Source: Planctomycetota bacterium
Lineage (GTDB): Bacteria; Planctomycetota; Phycisphaerae; Phycisphaerales; SM1A02
Reading direction: 5' to 3'
DNA: 64,000 nucleotides
Assembly: GCA_022568135.1 (NCBI GenBank)
Contig: JADFFQ010000011.1
Span: forward strand, 1-64,000
Shown here: one piece after another, positions 38,152-46,762 of the stretch
Layout of the letters: each line of letters opens with the position of its first letter
How positions within the stretch are numbered: position 1 is the stretch's first letter
Made by a program: the position numbers and the translations under genes
The notes under the pieces: model-generated
What the model was told of the DNA's origin: nothing
The model's input: only the letters and a program-made list of their open reading frames with translations
Database searches by the model: none

Positions 38152-40944
38152 CTAGCGCAGATACGCGGCCGCCCCGCCCAACGAGTCCGACAGGCCGGGG
38201 AACAGCAGATCCTCGTTCTCCTGCTGGATGATGATCTCCGGGCGAATGAGGATCAGCAGCGTCTCTTCGGTCTTGGACGTGAGGCGGTTGGTGAAGAACC
38301 GATTGATGAAGGGGATCTTGGACAGCATCGGCACGCCGGTCTCGACCTCGATCTCTTTCACCAGCCGCTGACCGCCCAGCAGGACGGTGCCCTTGTCGGG
38401 AACGGAGACCGTGGTCTGCACCAGCGACACCTCAACCTCAGGGAGCTCCTGAATCGCGACGAAGGTGGCGCCCCCCCCCCCGCCGAGCCCGCCGGCGCCC
38501 ACCGCGCCCTGGACCGCCAGCTCCCGGATGTTAAGGATCTCAGAGAGGCTGACGATGACGGTCATGGTCACGTAGCGGCGATCTGCGGAGATCACTCCCT
38601 CCACATCGAGCACGACACCTTCGGAGACGACCCCGGGGATCGGCAGGAACACCCCTACCGCGTCGCCGGTGAGCGCGGTCAGGGCCGAGACGAACGCGAC
38701 CTGTCTAGCCACCGCCACCCACGCCCGCTGGCCGTTGAAGAAGGTCAATCGCGGGGCGGTGAGCACCACCGATCGCTTGTCCGCCTGGGTGGCTTCGATC
38801 AGCAGGTCCACCTGAATATCGTCGAGAAACTGGATGCCCAGCGCCAGCGCGGGGTTGGCCGCAGCCAGCGCCGCCGTCCCTTCCAGGCCGGCAATCAGCC
38901 CCAGCAGGCCGATTGAATCCTGTACGAATCCGATCGGCGCGAAGCCTTGCGTGGCCTGGATAGGCGCAGTCGGGCCAAGAATCACGGTGCCGTCGGGCAG
39001 AATGATGGACGGGGGGTCAGGGATGTACGGGATGCCCAGAGGGTCCAATATACCGGAGCCCGGAAGGAAGAAATCGCTGAGACGAGCCTGGGGATTGATC
39101 CCCAGCTGCCGTTGGCGCAAGGTGTTGTTGGTGTTGAAGTAGAGGTCAAGATCGACGCCGATCTGCTCGAACCAGTCGGCACTGACGGTCAGGAATCGGG
39201 ATTCGACGTTGATCTGAAGGGCCCGGATCTCGCGAAGTTGACTCAGCAGGCCCTCGATCGTGCGATGGTTCCGCAGGGTGTTGGTGATGATGAGATTGCC
39301 GTTGAGCTCCTGGAGGCTGCCGGTGTCTCCGCCGAGGTCGCGCCACCCGTCGGGATCGATGTTGTCCTGGATGATGTCGATGATCTGTCCGACGAGTTCC
39401 TGTCGAGTGAGCCGAGGGGGCTCGTCGCCGGGCGGCGAAAAGATGGAGCCCCCACCTCCGCCTCCCCCGCCTCCGCGTCCCCCGCCGCCGCCGAAGCCCC
39501 CGCCTCCTCCTGCCCCACCACCTCCGAAGCCCCCTCCGCCTCCGCCCTGGTTCAGCGCGGTAGCCAGGTTGAGCTCCGGTGCGTTGCCGAAGTAGGGAAC
39601 CTCAAACAACAGATCGCGGATGTCGTAGACCAGGGTGTGCGTGCGTGTACGTAACTTCTCCTCGCTGGAGATGGTGAGAATCCCATCCTGGATCGACCAT
39701 TGTGGCCGATCAAGATCGTCGCCGGCCTGCTCCAGTATTCGCTCCAAGGCCGTGGCCACAGCGACATCATTCAACTGAAGGGTGATCTCATCGGACGGGT
39801 CCACGCCGATGAAGTCCAGCGCCTTCCAATCCACGTAGATGTCGACCCCGGTGACCTGGCTGAGGAAGCTGATCACCTGGTCGAAGCTGTTGCGACTGAA
39901 ATCGACGGGAATCCTGGTTTGGCTGAGGATCTGGGCCACCCGCTGATTCGCCGGGGACTCACCGAAGCCGGCCTCGTGCGAGCGGCGAAGGCTCAGCTGG
40001 GCCCAATCCTCGGGGTACTGCATGACGCCCGTGGTGGACCGCTCGCCGGGGCCTGAGATGTTGGGCTGGGGGGGGACCATCGCCCGCTGCCCTTCGAGGG
40101 TCAGCACGGCGTAGCCGGGGTCCTTCCTGCGCTGCAATTCGGCGTATTCGCGGTACAACATCGTGTTGCGAATGGTGTCGCGCAGCACCAGCGCGGCGGG
40201 GTTGTATTCGTCGATGAACAGAATCTCGTCAACGACCTGGAGGGCCTCGTCGTATTTGAGCTCCAACTGCAACTGCCTGACCCGCAGGAGGTTCTCTGTG
40301 ATGATGCTCCGTCGCTGCTGGGACTCACGGATCCGAGCCTCCGTCTGAGCGCGATCCGCTTCGAGACGAATGCGATGATCCTCCGCAAGCCGGGCATCCG
40401 TCCGCCTGACGTCGATCTCCACCAGAAGATTCTCGGCCTGCCGGTGGCGCTCGTTGTGCTCGCGATCGCTGAAGAGGTTGCGGACGCGACGGAGCCTGAT
40501 CTGGGCGGTAAGGACCTCGCGCTCGGCCCCGGCGAAATCCTGCTGAGCCAGAAGCTCGCCGGCCCGCCGAAGAGCCACGTCGAACTCTTCCCGGGCCCGA
40601 CCCAGCTGGACCTGTCGTTCCTGATCCACATCCCCGATGGCGGAGGCCTCGTCGAGCTGCGCCTGGGCCTGCCTCAGCCCCGAGAGCGCATCCTCGTTGC
40701 CGGGCAAATACCGCAAGGCGGTCTCGAAGGCGTCGATCGCTCTCTGCCAGCGATGAGCCCCCATGTACACGCGCGCCTCGGCCAGGGCCGCTTCGCCCCG
40801 GGCCTGATTCAGCAACACCTCCTCATCCGGCTGGTCCTGGCCGGCCACAACCAGCCCAAACGAGGTCTCGGTCGTCCCACCCCAAACGATGCCCAAGCCA
40901 ATCGCCGAGGCCGCCACCAAACGTCGTGTCGCAAACAGCTTCAT
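38152..40944 (-). CDS. Secretin (type II/IV pilus GspD/PilQ family) with N-terminal repeat region
   Basis: A 930-residue outer-membrane channel protein. Signal peptide at 1-30 or so (ATRRLVAASAIGLGIVWG), a helical TPR-like part (about 40-260), a secretin N0/STN domain (VDFSRNSFDQVISFLSQVTG to ILTISSEEKL), N1/N2-type domains (IIDIIQDNIDP, LNGNLIITNTLRNHRTIEGLL) and a C-terminal secretin domain (VLTAPRLTFFNGQRA, GTVLLGGQ, VPMLSKIPFINRFF, LLILIRPEII). A Gly-rich insert of about 40 residues lies near residue 470-505, and a Gly-encoding run of 11 G on the coding strand occurs near residue 820. ATG 40944 follows GGAGG. No other secretion genes adjoin. Confidence 0.9.
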   Translation of the reverse strand: MKLFATRRLVAASAIGLGIVWGGTTETSFGLVVAGQDQPDEEVLLNQARGEAALAEARVYMGAHRWQRAIDAFETALRYLPGNEDALSGLRQAQAQLDEASAIGDVDQERQVQLGRAREEFDVALRRAGELLAQQDFAGAEREVLTAQIRLRRVRNLFSDREHNERHRQAENLLVEIDVRRTDARLAEDHRIRLEADRAQTEARIRESQQRRSIITENLLRVRQLQLELKYDEALQVVDEILFIDEYNPAALVLRDTIRNTMLYREYAELQRRKDPGYAVLTLEGQRAMVPPQPNISGPGERSTTGVMQYPEDWAQLSLRRSHEAGFGESPANQRVAQILSQTRIPVDFSRNSFDQVISFLSQVTGVDIYVDWKALDFIGVDPSDEITLQLNDVAVATALERILEQAGDDLDRPQWSIQDGILTISSEEKLRTRTHTLVYDIRDLLFEVPYFGNAPELNLATALNQGGGGGGFGGGGAGGGGGFGGGGGRGGGGGGGGGSIFSPPGDEPPRLTRQELVGQIIDIIQDNIDPDGWRDLGGDTGSLQELNGNLIITNTLRNHRTIEGLLSQLREIRALQINVESRFLTVSADWFEQIGVDLDLYFNTNNTLRQRQLGINPQARLSDFFLPGSGILDPLGIPYIPDPPSIILPDGTVILGPTAPIQATQGFAPIGFVQDSIGLLGLIAGLEGTAALAAANPALALGIQFLDDIQVDLLIEATQADKRSVVLTAPRLTFFNGQRAWVAVARQVAFVSALTALTGDAVGVFLPIPGVVSEGVVLDVEGVISADRRYVTMTVIVSLSEILNIRELAVQGAVGAGGLGGGGGATFVAIQELPEVEVSLVQTTVSVPDKGTVLLGGQRLVKEIEVETGVPMLSKIPFINRFFTNRLTSKTEETLLILIRPEIIIQQENEDLLFPGLSDSLGGAAAYLR
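38471..38481. repeat. 11-base C homopolymer inside the secretin gene
   Basis: Eleven C on the plus strand (G on the coding strand) encode part of a Gly run in the secretin domain. Runs of this length are slippage-prone in other bacteria; a one-base change would shift the last about 110 codons. Confidence 0.85.
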
Positions 40945-41150
40945 CCCTACCTCCCAGACCGCCCGCCCGGGCGTTGGCCGCAGCGCCTGCACCCATTGCC
41001 AGCAGGGTGGACGAACACCGCCGCGGCGCGGCCCAAGCCCGCTATTGATCGCCCGCCCGATTGCACTGACCGCCAAGCACAAGCGTACTTCGGGCCTAGA
41101 TGGTACGCAATCACCGAAGTCGCGGTTGCGGCCGATGCTCATGCCGGTTG

Positions 41151-42362
41151 TCAGCCGGCTGTCACCATGGGCGGTGCGGACTGGGCCCGGCGCATGGACT
41201 CGGCGTCGATCGGCCGACGCGTCCGCATGAGCTCGACAAAGCAGTCAAACAGGTAGGTCGCGTCGTGCGGCCCCGGCGATGCTTCGGGGTGGTACTGCAC
41301 GCTGAAGATCGGCCGCGAGCGGTGCCGGAACCCGGCCAGCGTCCCATCGTTGAGGTGAATATGGGTAACCTCGCAGTCGATTCCCGCCAGCGAGTCCACA
41401 TCGACGCAGAACCCGTGATTCTGGCTGGTAATCTCCACCCGCCCGGTCAACAGGTTCCGCACCGGCTGATTCGCCCCGCGATGACCGAACTTCAGCTTGA
41501 AGGTCTTGGCTCCCAAGGCCAGGGCGAGCAGTTGATGCCCCAGGCAAACGCCCAGAGTCGGAAACTCGCCCGCCACCGCTCGGAGCACCGTGATGGTCTC
41601 TTGGACCGCTTCAGGGTCACCTGGACCGTTGGAGACGAGCAACCCATCGGGATGCAGTTCGCGAATTTGCGCGGCGCTGAGATCGTGCGGCGCCGCAATC
41701 ACCTCGCATCCGCGATCAACCAGGCTCCTATATATATTGCGCTTGGCCCCACAATCCAGGGCAAGCACTCGAAGCGGCCGTTCGCCCTCCGATCGTTTCG
41801 TCGGCGCGGGCCGCTGGGAACCCAGGCCCTCGGTCCACTGTGAGGTTGTCTGGCGGCTCACCTGCGGCACAAGGTTCTGCCCGGCCATCAGCGGGCTGCC
41901 GCGGGCCAGGTCAACAAGTTCGGCGTCACTGGCGGAGCTGTCACAACTGACGACGCCGCGCATCGCGCCTTGCGTGCGAATGCGCCGCACCAGCGCCCGT
42001 GTGTCCACGCCCTGTAAGCCAGGCACCCCGGCGTCGGCCAACCACGACGACAGGTCCGCCACCGCGCGATGGTTCGAGTGCAGTCGGGCCAGTTCGCGCA
42101 CGACGAACCCCGCCACCTGCGGGCGCGACGATTCGACATCCTCGGGGCACACTCCGTAGTTGCCGATCATCGGTGCGGTCATCACCAGGATCTGCCCGGC
42201 GTAGCTCGGATCGCTCAGCGCCTCCTGATAGCCGCACATGGCCGTGTTGAACACGACTTCCCCGGTCGAGCTCATTGGCGCGTCACAGGCGCCAAACGCC
42301 CGGCCGGCGAACACCGTGCCGTCTTCGAGGGCGAGCCGGGCAGTCGGTGGATCGGCTGACAT
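41151..42362 (-). CDS. carA: Carbamoyl-phosphate synthase small subunit
   Basis: A 403-residue glutamine amidotransferase subunit supplying ammonia to CarB for carbamoyl phosphate (arginine and pyrimidines). N-terminal CPSase domain (ALEDGTVFAGRAFG, GEVVFNTAMCGYQEALSDPSYAGQILVMTAPMIGNYG) and a class I GATase domain with Cys in TLGVCLGHQLL and His/Glu in VQYHPEASPGPHD. Start ATG 42362. carB is not adjacent in the window. A loop of about 25 residues (TTSQWTEGLGSQRPAPTKRSE) between the domains is longer than usual. Confidence 0.95.
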   Translation of the reverse strand: MSADPPTARLALEDGTVFAGRAFGACDAPMSSTGEVVFNTAMCGYQEALSDPSYAGQILVMTAPMIGNYGVCPEDVESSRPQVAGFVVRELARLHSNHRAVADLSSWLADAGVPGLQGVDTRALVRRIRTQGAMRGVVSCDSSASDAELVDLARGSPLMAGQNLVPQVSRQTTSQWTEGLGSQRPAPTKRSEGERPLRVLALDCGAKRNIYRSLVDRGCEVIAAPHDLSAAQIRELHPDGLLVSNGPGDPEAVQETITVLRAVAGEFPTLGVCLGHQLLALALGAKTFKLKFGHRGANQPVRNLLTGRVEITSQNHGFCVDVDSLAGIDCEVTHIHLNDGTLAGFRHRSRPIFSVQYHPEASPGPHDATYLFDCFVELMRTRRPIDAESMRRAQSAPPMVTAG

Positions 42363-42397
42363 GTCGCTAATGATACGCCGTCTCGCCGCCAGCGGTT

Positions 42398-42420
42398 TAG
42401 CCCCGGCCGCCAGGCCGGGG
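42398..42420. repeat. TAGCCCC palindrome upstream of carA
   Basis: TAG-CCCCGGCC-GCCA-GGCCGGGG, a perfect 8-bp stem between the divergent carA and propeller genes. Confidence 0.6.
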
Positions 42421-42550
42421 GCCGTAGCTCACCCCAGACCATGCAAGAATGCCTCTCTCCGAAGCACCGCATGCCGATGCGGGGCTCAGCACAGAAAACT
42501 CTTCCTCCCACCCGAGAGGCGCGGTATCCTTTAGCTGCAGAGGTCTTTTC

Positions 42551-44116
42551 ATGGCTCACCACAACAACCCAGCGGTCATCCGACAGGGATCAACAATCAG
42601 CCCATCCCTCGTGTTGGCAGGATCGCTACTGACCGCTTCCTTGCTGCCAGGCGCCCCAGCCTGGGGGCAGTGCGCCGCCAACGAGCTGGCCAAGCTCACC
42701 GCCTCCGACGCCGCGCTGGAGGACCGGTTCGGCCATTCCGTTTCCATCAGCGGCGGCGCAGTAGTGATTGGAGCATATCTCGACGACGATGCAGGCATTC
42801 GCTCCGGCTCGGCGTATGTGTTCGAAAAGCCGCGGGACGGCTGGGTGGACATGACCGAAACCGCCAAGCTCACTGCCTCCGACGCCGCAGAGTTTCAGTG
42901 GTTCGGCCGTTCGGTTTCCATCAGCGGGGACTTTGTGGTGGTAAGCGGGGCGGGCTCAGTCTACGTATTCGAAAAGCCTTCAGGCGGCTGGGTGAACATG
43001 ACCGAAACGGCGAAGCTCACCGCCTCCGACGGCGTGTCCTTTTTCTCCAGGTTCGGCGAATATGTTTCCATTAGCGGCGATGTGGTGCTGATCGGGGCGC
43101 GGTCTGACGACCATGCGGGATGGAACTCCGGCTCGGCGTATGTGTTCAAAAAGCCCAAGGGCGGCTGGGTGGACATGACCGAGACCGCGAAGCTCACCGC
43201 CTCCGACGCCGCCGCGGGCGACCAGTTCGGCGCTTCCGTTTCCTTGAGCGGTGACGTCGCCCTGATCGGGGCGTTTCACCAGCAGACAGGTAAGTCCGAC
43301 CATGACGCCGGTTGGGTCTACGTCTTCCGCTTCGACGGTACCAACTGGGTCGAGGAAGGCAAGCTCACCCCATCCGATCCTGCGGCGAACAACCAGTTCG
43401 GCAATTCCGTTGCCATCAGCGGCGACGTGGCACTCATCGGGGACTGGCGCGACGACGATGGGTGTCCAGCCAACACCGACTGCTTCTCCGGTTCGGCGTA
43501 CGTCTATCGGTTCAACGGGACCAGTTGGATCGAAGAAGCCAAGCTCACCGCCTCTGACGCCACCTCGGGTGACGCCTTCGGGGAGTCTGTTTCCGTCAGC
43601 GGCGACATGGCCCTGATTGGGGCGGTTTGGGATGACGAAGGGCTATACGACACCGGCTCGGCGTACCTGTTTCGATTCGACGGGACAAACTGGATCGAAG
43701 AGGCCAAGCTCACCGCGTCCGACCCCGCGTGGGCTGACCGGTTCGGCAAATCTGTTTCCACCAGCGGTGATGTAGCTGTGATTGGGGCGTTTCAACCTTT
43801 CCCTCCCCCCTACCCCCATGGTCCCGGCAAAGCGTACGTGTTCGGCGGCCTGGCCGACTGCAACGACAATGGCGAACTTGATCTGTGCGACATCACCGAT
43901 GGTACATCTCAAGACGCCGATGCCAACGGCATTCCGGATGAGTGCGAGTGCCCCTGGGACCTCGATGGCAACAGCACCGTCGGCATCCTCGATTTGCTCG
44001 CTCTGTTGGCAGCCTGGGGGACCAACCCCGGCGGGCCGCCGGACTTCGACGGCGACGGGACGGTCGGCATCCTTGACTTGCTCATACTCCTCACCAACTG
44101 GGGCCCGTGCCCCTGA
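42551..44116 (+). CDS. Secreted seven-bladed FG-GAP-like propeller protein with dockerin-like C-terminal pair
   Basis: A 521-residue exported protein of unknown function. Signal peptide at about 10-38 (ends APAWG). Seven repeats of about 55-65 residues begin KLT(A/P)SD..., contain FG.SVSISGD.A.IGA..DD and often end SGSAYVFRFDGTNW; this suggests a seven-bladed beta-propeller, as in FG-GAP/integrin-alpha-like surface proteins. A linker (DCNDNGELDLCDITDGTS...) leads to two dockerin-like loops (DLDGNSTVGILDLL, DFDGDGTVGILDLL) between CPWD and WGPCP. The module nearly matches the end of the protease at 20516-22300. AGAGGT precedes ATG 42551. Confidence 0.85.
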   Translation: MAHHNNPAVIRQGSTISPSLVLAGSLLTASLLPGAPAWGQCAANELAKLTASDAALEDRFGHSVSISGGAVVIGAYLDDDAGIRSGSAYVFEKPRDGWVDMTETAKLTASDAAEFQWFGRSVSISGDFVVVSGAGSVYVFEKPSGGWVNMTETAKLTASDGVSFFSRFGEYVSISGDVVLIGARSDDHAGWNSGSAYVFKKPKGGWVDMTETAKLTASDAAAGDQFGASVSLSGDVALIGAFHQQTGKSDHDAGWVYVFRFDGTNWVEEGKLTPSDPAANNQFGNSVAISGDVALIGDWRDDDGCPANTDCFSGSAYVYRFNGTSWIEEAKLTASDATSGDAFGESVSVSGDMALIGAVWDDEGLYDTGSAYLFRFDGTNWIEEAKLTASDPAWADRFGKSVSTSGDVAVIGAFQPFPPPYPHGPGKAYVFGGLADCNDNGELDLCDITDGTSQDADANGIPDECECPWDLDGNSTVGILDLLALLAAWGTNPGGPPDFDGDGTVGILDLLILLTNWGPCP

Positions 44117-44253
44117 AGAAGGCCTTGAGGCATCAAGGCACCGAGGGCCGGCAACCGAGCCTCGACCTGCGGTCGCGGTCCAACGCAGTGCGCGGCGGCT
44201 CACTGCTACTACCCAACACGAGCCCTGCGGAGTATCGCCCTACACTGTGATTG

Positions 44254-46551
44254 ATGGCGACGCTGTTCGAGCATGAAGTTGCAGTGGGATATGCCCGGGT
44301 GGCGGTGGAGCGCGGCGTGGATCGCTTCCCGGACGGTCTTACCTACGCGATTCCTGCGGGGATTGGCAACCTGGCCGTGGGCGAGCGGGTCATCGTGCCG
44401 CTGGGACGATCGAACATACCCACGGCCGGGTATGTCATTGACCGCTGCGATGTGACCGATCTCGACCCGCAGACGATCAAGCCGATCGTCCGGCGCGACC
44501 ACACAGGCCCGGCGCTGCCCGGCCAATTGCTGGCCCTGGCCAGATGGATCAGCAGCTACTACTGCTCGCCGATGGGGATGACGCTGGGGGCGATGGTCCC
44601 CGCCGCGGTCAAACGGCGGGTCGGCATGGTCAGCCGCACGATGATCGACTTGGCGGTGTCTGATGGGCCGGGGGCCAAACTATCGCCGAAGCAGAGACAG
44701 GTGGTGGACGTGCTCTGGGCTCTCGCGCCAGAGAAGCGTCCCGTGGAACTGCGGGCGCTGGCCAGGCTGGCCGGCCTAGGCACAACCTCCCCGATCACAC
44801 GCTTGATTGACCGCAGCGTGCTCGTAGCCAGCACGCGTAGCGCGATCGAAGCGGCGTGGGTGCAGCAGGCGGTCGATACCACGGTCCCGGAAGCGCTCAC
44901 CGGCCCCCAAGAAGCCATCATCAAGCTGATCGGCGATGCGCTCAATGGTGGGTTCTCGGCTCATCTGCTGTTCGGTGTGACCGCTTCGGGCAAGACCGAG
45001 GTGTACATTCGACTCATCGAACGAGTCGTCGCCGGGGGAAAGGTCGCCCTGATGTTGGTGCCGGAGATCGCCCTGACCCCGCAGACCGGGGGACGATTGA
45101 TCGGGCGATTTCCCAACCATCGGGTCGCGGTTCTGCACTCCGCCCTTGCCGCGGCCCAACGCCACCAACAATGGGCGCTGGTCGCGGACGGAACCATCGA
45201 CATCGTGTTGGGGGCTCGCTCGGCGGTCTTTGCGCCCATTGGTGACGGCCGGCTTGGGATCGTCATCGTCGATGAAGAGCACGACAGCTCCTACAAACAA
45301 GATCAATTGCCGCGCTACCACGGCCGGGACGTCGCAATCCGCCGGGCTCAACTGGCCGACTGCCCCGTGCTACTGGGCAGCGCCACCCCATCCCTGGAAA
45401 GCTGGCACAACGCCGCCGCCAACGGCAGCTACATGCTCCACCGCCTCAACGAGCGAGTACCAGGCATGTGCCAGCCGAAGGTGCAGATCGTTGACTTCGT
45501 CGAGGAGCGCAAGAAGCGCCGTGACCACCGCGTACATTTGCTGGGCCCGCAACTGGAGACCGCGATCGGGCGGACGCTTGACCGCGGCGGCCAGGTATTG
45601 CTGTTGCTGAATCGTCGCGGCTGGGCCAACTACATCGCCTGCTCCGATCATCGTTGCGGCTGGATGCTGGGCTGTGACGATTGCGACACGACCATGGTCT
45701 ACCACCTCGATCGGCGACTGCGCACCGGCGGCTTCGTGCGGTGCCACCATTGCGAAGCCGAACAGCGCCTGCCCGAGACCTGTCCGGTCTGCGGCAATCG
45801 AATCAGCACCTTCGGCCTGGGCACGCAGCGCGTCGAAGAGGAGTTGGCCCGCAAGTTCGGGCAGTTGGTCGAGGGCGAGACGATGCTTCGCGTGGACTCC
45901 GACTCCATGCACGGAGCGCGAGACCTTCACGATGCGCTGCGACGATTCGGCTCCGGCGAGCTTCGCCTGCTGCTGGGCACGCAGATGATCGCCAAGGGGC
46001 TGGATTTCCCCGAGGTTCAACTGGTGGGCGTCATCAATGCGGACACCGCGATCCACCTGCCGGACTTCCGGGCGACCGAACGGACATTCCAACTGGTCAG
46101 CCAGGTGGCCGGCCGGTGCGGTCGCAGCGCGACGCCGGGCCGGGTGATCGTGCAGACCTTCCAGCCGCAGGCGGAGGCAATCCGCCTGGCCGCGAGCCAC
46201 GATTACGAAGCCTTCGCCGCCGGCGAGTTGGCCGGCCGTAAGCGTTGCCGGCTGCCACCGTTTACCCGCATGGTGAGGATTGTGGCCCGTGATTCCGATT
46301 TCACACGCTGCGTGAGCACGGCCCGGCGGCTCGATGGACGGCTGCGCGCACTGGCCGACGAGTCAATACGTGTCCGCGGCCCGGCTCCATGCCCGATCGC
46401 ACGAATCGCCGGCAAACACCGTCAGCAGATCGAGCTGCTGGCCGAGACGCCGCAGCCCTTGCAACGGCTTCTCGCCGCAGCCCGCAACGAGGGACTCATC
46501 AAGCCGGGAGCGTCGATGGTCGTCGATGTGGATCCCATCTCCCTGCTCTGA
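44254..46551 (+). CDS. priA: Primosomal replication-restart helicase PriA
   Basis: A 765-residue 3'-5' superfamily 2 helicase restarting collapsed forks. An N-terminal DNA-binding domain (VAVERGVDRFPDGLTYAIP), Walker A GVTASGKTEVYIRL, DEEH motif in VDEEHDSSYKQDQLPRYH, zinc-binding cysteines (CSDHRCGWMLGCDDCDTTM... CHHCEAEQRLPETCPVCG), and helicase motifs V-VI (GTQMIAKGLDFPEVQLVGV, QVAGRCGRS). ATG 44254 follows an in-frame TTG at 44251. Independent of its neighbours. Confidence 0.96.
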   Translation: MATLFEHEVAVGYARVAVERGVDRFPDGLTYAIPAGIGNLAVGERVIVPLGRSNIPTAGYVIDRCDVTDLDPQTIKPIVRRDHTGPALPGQLLALARWISSYYCSPMGMTLGAMVPAAVKRRVGMVSRTMIDLAVSDGPGAKLSPKQRQVVDVLWALAPEKRPVELRALARLAGLGTTSPITRLIDRSVLVASTRSAIEAAWVQQAVDTTVPEALTGPQEAIIKLIGDALNGGFSAHLLFGVTASGKTEVYIRLIERVVAGGKVALMLVPEIALTPQTGGRLIGRFPNHRVAVLHSALAAAQRHQQWALVADGTIDIVLGARSAVFAPIGDGRLGIVIVDEEHDSSYKQDQLPRYHGRDVAIRRAQLADCPVLLGSATPSLESWHNAAANGSYMLHRLNERVPGMCQPKVQIVDFVEERKKRRDHRVHLLGPQLETAIGRTLDRGGQVLLLLNRRGWANYIACSDHRCGWMLGCDDCDTTMVYHLDRRLRTGGFVRCHHCEAEQRLPETCPVCGNRISTFGLGTQRVEEELARKFGQLVEGETMLRVDSDSMHGARDLHDALRRFGSGELRLLLGTQMIAKGLDFPEVQLVGVINADTAIHLPDFRATERTFQLVSQVAGRCGRSATPGRVIVQTFQPQAEAIRLAASHDYEAFAAGELAGRKRCRLPPFTRMVRIVARDSDFTRCVSTARRLDGRLRALADESIRVRGPAPCPIARIAGKHRQQIELLAETPQPLQRLLAAARNEGLIKPGASMVVDVDPISLL

Positions 46552-46762
46552 TCAACACGAAGGACTCACCGCAGAGCCGCGGATGAATCTCCGCCGGCAC
46601 GCCTCGGGGCCTCAACTGCCGGAGGTACTTGGCCGATAACTCAGTCCCAATCGCCTAGAATACCGGGTGCGTCGAGCGCGCGAAGGCCCTTGGGCCATCA
46701 CCATGCCCACGGCGCCCGGGCTCGCACCCCCACGGCCTCCTCGACGAAGCGAAGAGCAACCA

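Noticed and set aside
40945-41142. Upstream extension of the secretin
   Set aside because: The signal peptide begins at 40944 with GGAGG just before; the extension would hide it.
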